Origin: Bimastos eiseni
Taxonomy: Eukaryota; Annelida; Clitellata; Crassiclitellata; Lumbricidae
Assembly (NCBI GenBank): GCA_959347315.1
Contig: OY365810.1
Coordinates: 20,410,358-20,474,357, forward strand
Length of the DNA stretch: 64,000 nt
Reading direction: 5' to 3'
The translations under genes and the position numbers were made by a program. How positions within the stretch are numbered: position 1 is the stretch's first letter; each line of letters opens with the position of its first letter. Shown piece after piece: positions 49,833-61,522 of the stretch. The notes under the pieces are model-generated. The model did no database searches. It was given only the letters and a program-made list of their open reading frames with translations, and was not told the DNA's origin.

Positions 49833-50554
49833 GAGACGGTAAATTTCTTGTTGGGCAGCAAAGTGGCTACACGTGTACAATGTGCCTTTTTCATTCGCTT
49901 GTGCGATAGTAGGGCAAAACATGATCACTGGACAAAAGCGACATGGCCTCAAGAGAAAGCACGATTGAAGGTGCAGCAAGCATCATTTAGAAGTCAATGG
50001 TTGACAAAGCTGAAATCCTTCTCTCACAAATTCATATACAGCTCGGACTAAGAAAACACTTTGTTAAGGTCCTGGGAAGAAAGGACGGCGGCGTCAAATA
50101 CGCATATTTGTAGATCGTTTCCTGAACTAAAATTAATATGGAAAAGCTGAAACTGGAATCTTTGATGGCCCAAATTTGTTAGGTTATCCTATATCATAAT
50201 TTCACAAAATCTATGAATGATTCTGATGTGTATAAAACTTCAGATGATTTTAATGCGATGTGTTACTGGTCTTCAATTGACCATTAATTTCTCATAATGA
50301 TTCCAAAACATAGGCCTACAAACTAAACCAATCTGGCAAAACAGACTCCATGATCTGAATCAGCATGACAGACTTACCCTAAAATCGATCTAAAATTATT
50401 GACAGTAAAATCATTGTTGACTAGTGAATTTTCCATCATCAGTTGTGTCAGTCATTAAGCGTGTCACATGTGTCTGTTATGTTTCTGTTCAATTTATGTG
50501 AAGTGGCTTAGTGAATTTATCGTTACATGACGGATAAAAGCACCCCATTTGGCG
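49833..50554. other. No recognisable feature
   Basis: Unique spacer. Short frames only. TAGGCCTA at 50,311. Confidence 0.35.
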
Positions 50555-50755
50555 TGATGACCAGTAGGGGTCGACTAATTAATGCTAGTCCAGAAGCCCT
50601 CTGAAATGGTATCCGGCCAATAACCCCCTGGGCAACAACAAAGATAGCAAACTGGCCATAAAAATCTCGCCTTAAACTTCCCGACCTGCAACCCCCTAGG
50701 AAAATAATCCTTATGAAAATAACCCCCAGGCCAATTGTATTGCAAATAATGACAC
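50555..50755 (-). repeat. Repeat copy with GGGGTTATTTTC motif, inverted partner at 51.3 kb
   Basis: The minus strand reads ctgggggttattttcataag, then ttttcctagggggttgcagg. The same wording occurs on the plus strand at 51,291-51,420, so the two form an inverted pair about 550 bp apart. They may be ends of one element or two independent copies. Confidence 0.6.
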
Positions 50756-51290
50756 TACGAACAACGGAACTGTACAATCGACGGCGGTTATAGTACTATT
50801 ATATTGTAATTGTGTTTAGTTAAAATTGTGGATGTTATTCGCTCCTACGAACATTTGACTTGTAGGATAAGACAAGAATATTTGAATCTTGTATTTAAAC
50901 TTACTGTGTTTATGTATAACTTTATGGACTTCAGATGGCAGGTCACCTAACCGTTTTTCTAATCGCCATGCTAATTACTTTGTTAATTATTTTAATTAAT
51001 CATACACTGCAATGCAATACCTTATCCGCTCATCTGTCATAAGGGACGACAGCGAGAGAGGAACGTATAGTGATAGAGAGTGAGAGGAAGACAAGATGCA
51101 GATGATGGAGGACAGAGACATTACGAAGGTTGGGCAGATATGGTTCAGAAGTAGTTGGAAGGATATGAAGGCATTCGTTCATTATAGATGCTTTTTCTAT
51201 TTTTGGCAAATATTAGTATACATTACGGATGATTTACCTTTCCAAGAATATATTGTCAAATATTTCTTGTTTCACTTCTCTCTACGATGA

Positions 51291-51420
51291 GGCTACATGG
51301 GTTATTTGCATGGGGGTTATTTTCCTAGGGGGTTGCAGGCCGGGTGGTTTTTGGCAAAGGGTTGATGGCTGGGGGGTATTGCTCGGGGTTTTTCTTAACC
51401 TAGAAGCCTCTGAAATTGCC
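51291..51420 (+). repeat. Inverted partner of the 50.6-kb repeat
   Basis: Contains atgggggttattttcctagg and the shared 14-mer tagggggttgcagg, then gccgggtggtttttggc. The segment between the pair (50,756-51,290) contains no recognisable transposase. Confidence 0.6.
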
Positions 51421-51472
51421 AAATATCTATATGTGAAACACACAAATGCAAGACTGCAGAGCAGTGCAGACC

Positions 51473-51730
51473 TGCATGACGTAATATCTGTCGACCTGCA
51501 TGACATAATAATTATTTGCCTACCTGCATGACATAATAATTATCTGCCTACCTGCATGACATAATAATTATCTGCCTACTTGCATGACATAATAATTATC
51601 TGCCTACTTGCATGACATAATAATTATCTGCCTACTTGCATGACATAATAATTATCTGCCTACTTGCATGACATAATAATTATCTGCCTACTTGCATGAC
51701 ATAATAATTATCTGCCTACCTGCATGATGC
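51473..51730 (+). repeat. 28-bp tandem repeat, about nine copies
   Basis: The phrase tgcatgacataataattatc recurs every 28 bp from 51,497 to about 51,723, preceded by a diverged first copy at 51,473. The copies are nearly identical, so the expansion is recent. Every unit contains at least one stop, so no open frame results. Confidence 0.92.
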
Positions 51731-51907
51731 ACCGCAATACAGCGTGTGTCGAGTACTGGTCATTAGAAGACGAGCTTACATGTTAACTGTCTTTGAGGAC
51801 ACTGAAGAAAGTAGTCACGCATGTTATTTGCTCCTAGCCGTCAACCCCTATGCTAACTGTTCTATAGAGAATTTTGCCATGTAGCCTACTGCTTCGAAGA
51901 CACAGCG

Positions 51908-52270
51908 TTTGCACCAATCTACATTGACATCAATGTACATGCCCTTACCAAGCTCATCCAGAAATTATATCAAACGGGCATCAGCCTTTTGTATGATATG
52001 ATTGTGGAGATGGAGGATTACAGTGAGGTTTCTGCTTGCGAACGATTTGTGATCAAACATGGAACAAGCTGTTCATTTTCTGAACCGAGGACCGATCCCA
52101 GTCACAATGTTTGACCCAGCCTCTATTTGCCCTATAGCTGAGTTTGTAGAGTGGATATGGCCTAACACTCATGGTGAGAGATTGCATGTGGTTATGCTAT
52201 TTGGACTGCATACGAAAATCACCCTCTGGAGGACACTAGGAAATGTTTAGAAGGGCTCTGGGGGAACAAC
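51908..52270 (+). pseudogene. Remnant of a mobile-element-associated protein
   Basis: The first frame reads FAPIYIDINVHALTKLIQKL, then LLYDMIVEMEDYSEVSACER. After a frame change come TMFDPASICPIAEFVEWIWP, then NTHGERLHVVMLFGLHTKIT. The WPxTHGE...VVMxxGLHxEMAxxxxxG pattern matches a large uncharacterised protein family that I remember as highly repeated in invertebrate genomes and probably transposon-borne. Its biochemical role is unknown to me. The copy breaks off at about 52,270, close to where SINE copy E lies. Confidence 0.42.
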
Positions 52271-52311
52271 AACCCCAATTGAGGCAGACGTTGCGTCCTC
52301 TTATATTATTA

Positions 52312-52535
52312 TTATTACCGAAATTTGATACCGCTCTTCTTCCAACATTTTTTGCTCTGAAGTGCACACACACGCCTCGACGGCGCAATTGCAGTTGTAC
52401 TGCAGAGCAATGGTGCGCGAAGGACTTGCTCGGAGGTCCTTACACAGTAACTCCCGGACGAGGATCGAACCCGCGCGCTCAGCACACACTGAACGTTACG
52501 GGCTGACCGCTTTAACCGATCGGCCACTGTACCAT
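52312..52535 (-). repeat. tRNA-derived SINE, copy E
   Basis: Minus-strand copy. The plus strand shows tttgataccgctcttcttcc, gcgcaattgcagttgtactg, the B-box complement ggatcgaacc and the A-box complement accgatcggccactg at the head. Its tail is (AAT)n on the minus strand (ttattattatt on plus), unlike the TTTCAA tail of copies A and D, so tail composition varies between copies. Confidence 0.85.
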
Positions 52536-55500
52536 ATGGCTTGCTCATTGTCTGAAGGTAGCGCAAATAAAGTAACTCTCTCGGCTCTACACGATTTTCA
52601 ACAAGAGGTCTACATGTACTTGTTCAGCAAGGACATATTTCATGACTTAATAGTGACCCAACCTCCTGGAAACCGAACTCTGACCTCCCACGGACTATTC
52701 TTTGTGGACAACCCTTTCGATTTGACGAAGCGCTCGTGAATGAGCTGGTGCCCTGCGCTAGGCCTTCAAGTGGCTCTTAAGAAATTTGGAGATTACGATT
52801 ACGAACCTCTGATCGATATCTGGGTGGTTTTTGGCATGTCTAGGCTCTACATGTTTCATATCATCATTGCCATCTGTGCAATCTCGAGCAATACTTGTGA
52901 TTCACACATGCGACACAACATTTGCCTTCAGATGTAAGAGCAAGAAGTCAGTCTAGGAGGTATAGCAGGCATATAAGGACGTCACCGAGGCATTTGTTTA
53001 TCCGGCCAGTAATCCCGTTCAGCGACTGAATGTCGACGCGTTGCCAACAAGACAGGAAGGGAAGTCATCTGTCAGAAGAACCGAGCAAAAGGCAAACTAC
53101 CATCAACCAAGGATGATGCACTGCTTCAGCATATCATCAACCAGGAATCTGGACAAGTAGCGTAAATGACTGCGTTTTGTCGGCTATAGTTTCTCAATAA
53201 ATGGAAATACATACATACACAGACACAACAAGTGGCTCCTTCTGCACACGATTTAACAGGGAGCAAAGTATCAGAATCATGGGCACCAATCTGGATGACA
53301 ATTCCACTGGTTGTTTTTGGGGCATGCAGAGAATTGTTCAATTGCTCCTGAAGAGACGACTGCCCCAACTGGAAATATAGATAAGCAACTCTGAATTATT
53401 TATCACTGAGCAAGTGCAAGTGCATGTGTACTAAATATAGGCAAAACTGTGTAGATTTTTTTATAACTGCGGGATGCAGCACAGTACAAGCACACTGCAT
53501 GTAAAACAGTCACACTATAAACAAAGATTATCATGCAATCCATTTCCATAGAATGAATCACTCGCGACAGTTTAATAAAATAAATTTCACATGAAGTTCA
53601 TTACATGTTTCCAGCACTGTATCGCATTAACTAACATTATCTTTCATTTTCAGTCTATCTTCTGGTTATATAACTGCTGGTCTCAAGAACTGATGCATGT
53701 TCGTATGATCCTAATCAATCTTTCGCTGACAGGTCAACATGAAGAAGAGGAATCACGACTGTCTGCAGCTGCGAGGAGAGACTGAGCACAGCGCATGAAA
53801 TGTCAAATTATGCGGCGTTGTCCTCCTCCAAACGCCTCCGTCTTCCACTTCGTCATTTCTTCTTCCTCCACATGGCCAAAGGATACACGACGACGACGTA
53901 GACTTCTGTAATTAAGAGAAGACGAAATTCGACGAATTTTCCGTTGGAAGAAACGACGCAGGAGCCTGAAGCGCCATAGATCCAGTTATATATACATTGC
54001 AACTGGTGTGGAATTCGGGAGAACGTGTGTTCGTTGATGAAGGGTTGGTACATTTACTGCTGGTGGGTTGATTATTTAGGTGAGAACATAAAGACCCATG
54101 GACTAATTCCCAGACAAACAAATGAACGAGATGGACAGATACAGTTCACATGCGTTTTGTTGGACTGCAGTTTCCCTGACGAATATTTGGTAGCGATATC
54201 TATAGGGTCAGTCAAATAGCCTTTGTCAGCGCCAGAATTGAAGACTGTCTTATGTCGGCTCTCGTCGGAGCCTCGCATGTCAACACATCAACCGACGCCG
54301 TCGTCGCTCTTCCTCCAATCTACAGCTGCAAGACTCTCCCACGATCATTCATTATCAACAAAGTCATTTCTCCTTCAATCTTATCAGTTGAAAACGGCAT
54401 AAATAAATGCGTAGTAAGAAACACAACAACGCTGATAACGACTACAGCAACAGTGAATATGACGACGACGAAGATGAAAGTTATGATTATAAAATGATGC
54501 ACTCTTACACAGATTATATCTTGGTTGTAGCTGATAATCACAAAGTCACTTTGTGATTGGCATTTCTTGCGTTTCAGATATACTGTATCTTGAGACGGTC
54601 GTCATTATTCTTTTGGTTGGAGATGAAATGAAATAAATTAGCCAGCTATCCTTGATTACATTTGCTGAGCGTGTTCTGCTTTAATATAAGCCTCTCTTTT
54701 CGAAAGGAGTCTTCGATACTTCGCGGTTCTGTGTGTTTCAGTCCAGTGTGTTTCAGACCAATGGCACAGAGATGGGTCAAAGTGCGTCATTGGACAATGC
54801 AGAGTAGTTCCATATAAACATGCATATGTCGTCATTTATTGTCATCTATGACACACCGAAAGACGACTATTCGCAAAGCGGCATTTTTAGTTAGTTGATA
54901 AGCCAAGACTCGGTAGATTGTAAAAGCCAGATGTGTTGTGCGTAACTTAGAATGAGAGTAACAATGTGCTACGAGATGTTATTCGTGTCAGAGTCAGACC
55001 GAGGATATCACTTGAAATTTAATTACACGGTGGGAAAGATTATTCTGTACGTGGAACGGACTAGAACTGGTATTGTAGGATTGAAGGTATGAATAGATCA
55101 TGGAATAGAATGGTTGAATTGCTTCTGATTTGGCAACATATAGGCAATGCTGCTAGAGGCAATAATGAGTTTTGTATTATTCTCATCTAATTTGTTACCT
55201 TACGCTTGGAAATTTAGAGGCCAAAAGGCGATGCTTAGAAACCAATTGCAATCATCAGGACCGAGCAATTAATTTCATCCAGAAACAGAATGTGATGATA
55301 GTAGGCCAGATGTAGTCCTCTGCTAGAAAACAGATTCACGCCACATAGACAGTGCTTATATGTATATATGTGGCGTGATCCTTCTTGAAGCCCTTCTCGT
55401 GCTATAACGAACGCTGCCAAGTAGGCTCTCGCATGATCTGTTGACAGTGGCGAGCTCGCGGCATTCGCGGGTATATTCAGAGAAAGTCAGTCAGATAAAA

Positions 55501-57765
55501 TTTAAATATCTCTTTCCGTTCAAAAGCGCTCTAAATTTGTCCAATGATGCGCGGCATCCAGATTAAATATGTCTGGTCCCACTGCTGAGTGAATGAATGA
55601 AGAAAGAGATGACCAGATCTATATAAAATCAGGAAGTCTGTGACGCAAGGTCAAATTAGATGTCTGCATTGAATCAGTCAGCCATTTGTATCACGCATGC
55701 CTGGCAAGCAGTTACGTCATTTGCGGGCACAGAGGATTTGCCTCCCTCTACATTCGAGAATTCTATGAAAAAATCACGGTCTTAGTTCTTGTTTTAACCC
55801 CAATAAACAATAATTCAGTCTGCTGTTGGTCTACGTTTAACTGTGCTTCTCTGAGTATTGCTGTATTTTAACGTGTGTAAGTATGTATGGACCGGAGGAT
55901 TGGATAGACAAACAGTAAAGACAGGCCATCGAATTACCCTGAATTGACCCTCTCCGGGTGTAGACTGAAAGTTCCAAAGTTAGGAGGTTGCCATAATATT
56001 ATATTCTTTATCAAAATATATAATTATACAGACTGAGAATAATCAGAATAATAATTATTATAGTTAAGTGTTGCATAGTTTTTGAAGTGTATACACCGTG
56101 TCTCAAACTAAACCAAGCAAAATTGTTTCTGTCAGAACTTCGTCAAATTTCCACCAATTTTAATAACTTTGGTAGGTAGATGGCAAAACCACCAGAAATT
56201 TTATGCTATGTATAAATTTTTCACCTCACCTAACTCATATCACCGCACTTCCTTGTATAATATACATAGTTTCCATAAAAAATGAGCGGGCTGTATAATA
56301 ATTGCTGTTATATTACGTCGACTGTCTGTAGTAACGTCATTTGATCTCAGTCAGTGTTGCCGGTGAACTTGGCAAAAATTCCATTAGGCCTACACAGTAA
56401 CTAAGGCGTTTTTTGTCCGAGAATGCAGTGTAAGCGCTGCTGCTGTTGCTATTACTGCTGTCTTATCGCTCATTCTGTCTGTCAGTGTAAGTGTATTAAG
56501 GTTGACGGTCAAAGGATAGGATAGCTACCATACTGTTACAATTGATCAGACACCGATTGAGAAACAACAGCCAGTGAAAGAGAGGACAACAGAAGAAGAA
56601 GGCAAGAGCGATCAAGACGATACAAAGGCGTCATAGAAACTAAGAAATTAATTCTCAATCTTGTCACCGTTAACTCATAAGCATTTTTCAATAATTAACT
56701 TGCAAGATGCATTTAATAAATATGGGAACTGCTAGACTAGGACCATAAGACCATGATAGATAAACGATAAGAAAACGGATTAGTAGTCTTTAATTAGTGT
56801 CTTCAATGGCACCGATGCCCAATGCGAAAGACACGAACAATAGGCTGACCAAAGTCAGCCGTATATAGCGAAGTCAACATCAGTGTCTGCTGAAACAAAG
56901 AAGCAAAGAGTCGGGTGAATCTGCTCACACCTTTTATAGGCATCTGAAAACTGTTTTTATATACCTGGGATTGGGCTGGGAGCGCATCTAAATTGCCCTA
57001 AATTAATAATCTGAATGTTTGGCGAATGATATATTGATGCAATAATACTCTGATTTATATTATTTTTTGTGGAATATTAGTTGATTAGTCGTAATTTGCA
57101 GGTCTTCGTTAGAGCTGTCAATACACATGTGGTATACATTATAATGATTAGATCCTTTCATCGCTTAATTACAGATCTGTGTTGTGGACATACAGCGTAA
57201 TTTTAAATAATAAGATGGATAAGTTTTGTATGCTGATTCCTTTTGGAAACAGATAATAATCCATTCTCCATTCTGTATACGAATCGACTGTCGATCCAAA
57301 AGAATTCAGCATTCTACTATTGCGGCATCTACCGATTGTGTTGGAATAACTTTCGAATTTGCTGAAGTTCGTTTTGCGATGAGTCGGTTTCATGCGTTTT
57401 ATGAAAAAAACTCATTTTAAACAGATCAAACTCTTTGATTTCATTTCAATGCAGCACAAATTAACTGAATATTGAATTCTGAGTCATTACAGCCTTTCGA
57501 CAGGTCACCGATACAGATGTCCTGTCACTGTCAGTGTCAGAAGGAAAACATACACATGCACACGCACACACGCGTCATTATATACATAATACTATTATAC
57601 ACATACAGGCAAACACCAATATATATATATTTCTATGCATGTGTGCGTATATATGCAGCATAGAAAAAGCTAAACTGAGGCGGTCATTGTGCCATTAAAC
57701 AAGAATGGATATCCTCAAATCACCCCATTGGCTAAAAATAGCAGAGCGCATCCATTCATAGTCTT
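52536..57765. other. Sparse region, no recognisable gene
   Basis: Frames up to about 80 codons without domains. A transposon-end-like phrase, tacaccgtgtctcaaactaa, starts near 56,092 but has no partner. A CA-rich stretch lies near 57,555 and TAGGCCTA at 56,385. Confidence 0.35.
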
Positions 57766-58068
57766 ATGGTAACTTACAATACTCTCAGCCGAAGCATCTT
57801 CGCGAACTATTCACCAGCCAATCCGCTCTACCCGATCGCCCTCTTGTCTAACCCTTACTTGACCCCGGTCACAATTCATCTCAAGTCTTCCAACCAAGTC
57901 ATATATTCATCGCCGCACTACGTGTCTCCATGGAACGACCTGCTACTGAATTCTCCACTTTTTCAGGTTCTTCATCATCATTGTCTATCTCGGGCCCCTC
58001 TGTTCATCGACCTTCGGGCTTTCCCTTCAAAACTTAAGTCTTATCTTTTCAAGAACGTTGACCAGTAG
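57766..58068 (+). mobile_element. Possible LINE C-terminal fragment
   Basis: A 100-codon frame ends VSPWNDLLLNSPLF ... FPSKLKSYLFKNVDQ. The W-N/D-x-L and FxSKLKSYLF spacing resembles the ending of CR1/L2-type LINE ORFs. It runs opposite to the RT fragment just to the right, so it would be a separate insertion. The upstream part of the frame is not recognised. Confidence 0.35.
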
Positions 58069-58402
58069 ACCAACTGCTGACCGCACAATTACATGCACTA
58101 CTCCACCTACCTGGTGATAAATTTATTGTTTAACTATTATACATGTTCACCAAACCAATTGTTCATCTATAAGTCATTCATCCATTCACACATCCACCCA
58201 GACACCGACCGTCGCCCATCTTCAACTTAATCCATCCAATCATTTATCCAATCATCCACTCATCCACTCATACGACTCATACGACCAGTATGTATAATCC
58301 TGTCAATACTCGTTTGATTAATTTACTTTAATCGTTTTTTGATGCTAATGTGACGGAGAGTAGTGGTTGGCTTTCCGTGGTTGTTTCGTTGCTGTGTGAT
58401 TG

Positions 58403-58970
58403 GTGCTGCCGTAGACAGGATGAAAAGGAGTGGATACAGGACGGAGCCTGAGAGAGTGGGATGCATGCGCTGCGAACAGTTCCCGAAGGCTTTAACAGAG
58501 AAGGAGATGGAAGACAGTTACAGGGTTTGAACCCTAGTAGGGCGGTTCAGAGACGCCAAGCCAGGGAATAGTCGATGAAGAATGATGTTGTGATGAATGA
58601 TTTCGAATGCGGCGCAAATGTCAAGGAAACAGATGGTTGACGGCAGAGACCATGCAGTTTATTGTAGAAAGAAAAAAGGCATAGTTTCTCTGGAGTTGTG
58701 TTTAGTGAAGCCTAATTGTTGGAGGTTGAGCAATGAGTTTGATGAAAGGTAGTCGTAAGCCGCTTCATTTCCTTCAGTTAACTTAGACTGAAAGAAAAGA
58801 TTGAAGATGGGACAAATGTTAGAAAGTTTTCTTGTCAAGATTTGTTTTTTGAGAAGGGGAGAGACGAGAGAGTGTTTAAAGACCATAGGGATGTTGTCAC
58901 AGTTTCCAGTAGAGAGTGAGATATTGATGATTTTTGGTGATAAGAACAGAGGCATAGAATGGGTATGCAT
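58403..58970 (-). mobile_element. CR1/L2-type LINE reverse transcriptase remnant
   Basis: The minus-strand frame at 58,659-58,970 carries VFKHSLVSPLLKKQILTRKL, then ICPIFNLFFQSKLTE and YLSSNSLLNLQQLGFTKHNS. It continues, after frame changes, with LDICAAFEIIHHNIILHRL and ends in SGSVLYPLLFILSTA. These are consecutive RT blocks of the CR1/L2 group (PLLKK..., RPISNL..., AAFDTIDH..., GSVLGPLLF). The sequence stops before the YADD block, so it is truncated as well as frameshifted. Confidence 0.78.
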
Positions 58971-60742
58971 GTCTATTTTTAGAGTTCAGATAAGCAGTCT
59001 TCCCTTGTTTAAGTTTCCTAAGCTACGACTCTTGTACTACAATCTACAGGATAAAAAAGCAGTGAATCGTTGTAGGACCTGTGATTTTCATTGCGTGTAT
59101 CAGTTTAATTTTATTTTGTCATAACCTATTTCCTCTAAACTCGTTCGTCGGTTGGGTAGGGCTCTGCACTTGGTCAATAGCGTCAGTCAACTGGCAAAAC
59201 AACTAAACGCATTTTGCAACTCGGATGGACCAGCAGTCCGTCGAACTTGAAAGGCATTCATTAATCATCAGTTATGAAGACCAAATCGAAGGATGATGCA
59301 CATGGAAATGTCATACATCGTCCATTGTTCTCTTTGTGTCGTCATCCAGAATGTCCGCTCACACGGAAATAAATCTCCATCATTGCAAGAACTAATCTCT
59401 TCCACTGGATTCGATGCTTTCTGTGCTGTTGAAACCTGACATGAAGCATCCACTCAACACCAGATGGATGGCTATCTCTGCGCTGACCAGCAGCGGTTTC
59501 TCGGTCCAGACGAGAGCCGTGTGNNNNNNNNNNNNNNNNNNNNNNNNNNNNNNNNNNNNNNNNNNNNNNNNNNNNNNNNNNNNNNNNNNNNNNNNNNNNN
59601 NNNNNNNNNNNNNNNNNNNNNNNNNNNNNNNNNNNNNNNNNNNNNNNNNNNNNNNNNNNNNNNNNNNNNNNNNNNNNNNNNNNNNNNNNNNNNNNNNNNN
59701 NNNNNNNNNNNNNNNNNNNNNNNCAACTAAGTTAGAGGCATCAGCTTAGGTCTTGTACTCGCTGCCTTCCGTTCTTTATTTAGCTTCAACATCACGATGA
59801 ACATTACTCAATGATGAAGCAGATGATAGGGTTTGGTGAGGTAGTGAGTGGGGGTAGTGAGGAGGAGGAGAACTGAGGCGCGTCAGCCTATTCATGGCAT
59901 CACTCAATAGCAACTATTTACTGCGACCACATACGTCCGCCAGTTGTTTGGCACACGCCGATCATTCTGAATACTTCTCTCTAATTATGGACGAACTTAG
60001 CTACATTTAACTCTGTGACCGTCGACTGTTCACGCGTCATCGAAGCTCATAGAAAAATAATAATAAAAGTCAGCTCACGCTTTTAGGCCTATATATATAC
60101 ACACACGGTTAAGCATAACATATTAAAAAACGCCTCGGAAGGAGCGTCAGAGACACACAGCTGGGCATCGGATACATTTCTTATGGCTTTAGTACACGGC
60201 GTCAAGGTAACCTCGATGGTTCAAATAATATTTCAACTATAGTTAGGAATTGATCTCGGTTTAAACAGAGTACAGTATTTATGTTTACTTATATAACTGA
60301 CATCTGAGTATGTGGTCCATGTATGAATTATGTTATGCTATACGCATCGTATAGAAATAGACTTATATCGTACATCATGTATACATCGTTGCATTGGTAG
60401 ACTGAAATATAGCTCTACTAAAATAAGATACAATTATCCAATCAAATGAGTCCCAGTAAGATAATTAATGCCAAGCAGCTTTTGGGTTGACTTATATTTT
60501 TAATTGATAAAATTTAATTCACTGTGCATGTTTTATGAAAGGCATTGCATTTTTCCTGTTATAATTGAGCCTTCAGCTTCAGAAACATAAAGATGCAGAA
60601 ACAACAATGTACTAAAATTCTTTAGAAGAGACGATGTACTGAAATGCTGTAGATGCTCGCTGTAGATGCCGCGATGTGCCAAAGAGTTCTAGTAACGGTG
60701 ATGTACTATAAAGATGTAAAAACTATGATATCATCTTAATAA
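58971..60742. other. No recognisable gene, contains assembly gap
   Basis: Unique sequence. Nothing recognisable flanks the gap, although the 110 bp left of it are GC-richer. TAGGCCTA at 60,084. Confidence 0.35.
59524..59723. other. Assembly gap of exactly 200 N
   Basis: Two hundred consecutive N. The round size suggests a placeholder of unknown true length, so distances across it are unreliable. Confidence 0.99.
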
Positions 60743-61522
60743 TCTTATAAATAAAGGAGACTCTCTGTGTGTCACTCTGTCCGCAGTTTTACAGCAATTA
60801 ACTTGAAACCTTCACCGTTGGCTCGGGGAACACCTGGGACACGCAGTAGAGGGATTCCTGAACTCCGCAGCCGTCCTCTTCCTGGTCTCCAGGGTCAAAA
60901 ACCTATGGCGCACCTCTCAGACACCCAAAAAAAGCAAAGTTCCCTTCTTATTTGCCAGGATTGTGTCACCTGCAAGATATCGTACGGGTCGTTTGCAAAG
61001 TCGGTCACGTGTACTTTGTACGCATCAGCGTTGTTGCCAAGTGCCTGGACTTGACTCCAGGATTTAGACCTCGCACCGAAAAGAAACGAGAAGATTTGCT
61101 ATTGCAGACTTGATTTGGAATAGCGCCGGTGAATAAGCTGGTCTCTCTGACGTGGCTTTTGTGGGCACTGAGAAATTTTCGATGATTTACTTTACATTCA
61201 TTAGAAACATTATACCAACCAGGTGAGTAAGTTATTTCACGAAGTGCTTGCTATCATACTTTTAGAGGGTAGAGGTGTATTCAGAGTATACACAATTTAT
61301 ATAAACATTTATTTACATGTACATGTATATCTAGATTCTTTGTGTGTCAGTCTCTCCGTTTATGCATTTGAACACTTTTACAGTTATTCACTCGAAACCT
61401 ACGCTCGGGGAACACCTTGGACACCCAGTAGCGGGGCTGGTGAACCATACCGCCGCCGTCTTCCTCCTCTCCAGGGCCAAAAACCTGTCTTTACCCGGAC
61501 GAACGCCGGGTGCCCCAGCTAG
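60743..61522 (+). mobile_element. Helitron-like non-autonomous element(s)
   Basis: The left end begins TCTTATAAATAAAGGAGACT followed by ctctctgtgtgtcactctgt, a wording typical of Helitron 5' ends. The right end has a 6-bp hairpin (ACCCGG at 61,493 and CCGGGT at 61,506, loop ACGAACG). Seven bases later CTAG at 61,519-61,522 is followed by T, as in Helitron 3' ends. A second copy of the 5' block, including gctcggggaacacctt and the ccagggccaaaaacc region, starts near 61,335. This is either one element with an internal duplication or two nested copies, the first lacking its 3' end. No Rep/helicase coding sequence is present. Confidence 0.62.

Noticed and set aside
56092..56340. Second mariner-like end (tacaccgtgtctcaaactaa)
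   Set aside because: The opening resembles a transposon terminus, but no inverted partner or transposase remnant could be found nearby.
57766..58970. One intact LINE covering both fragments
   Set aside because: The two pieces are on opposite strands and the catalytic RT block is absent, so they cannot be one collinear element.
59414..59749. Open frames spanning the gap
   Set aside because: They run through 200 N and contain no real sequence across most of their length.
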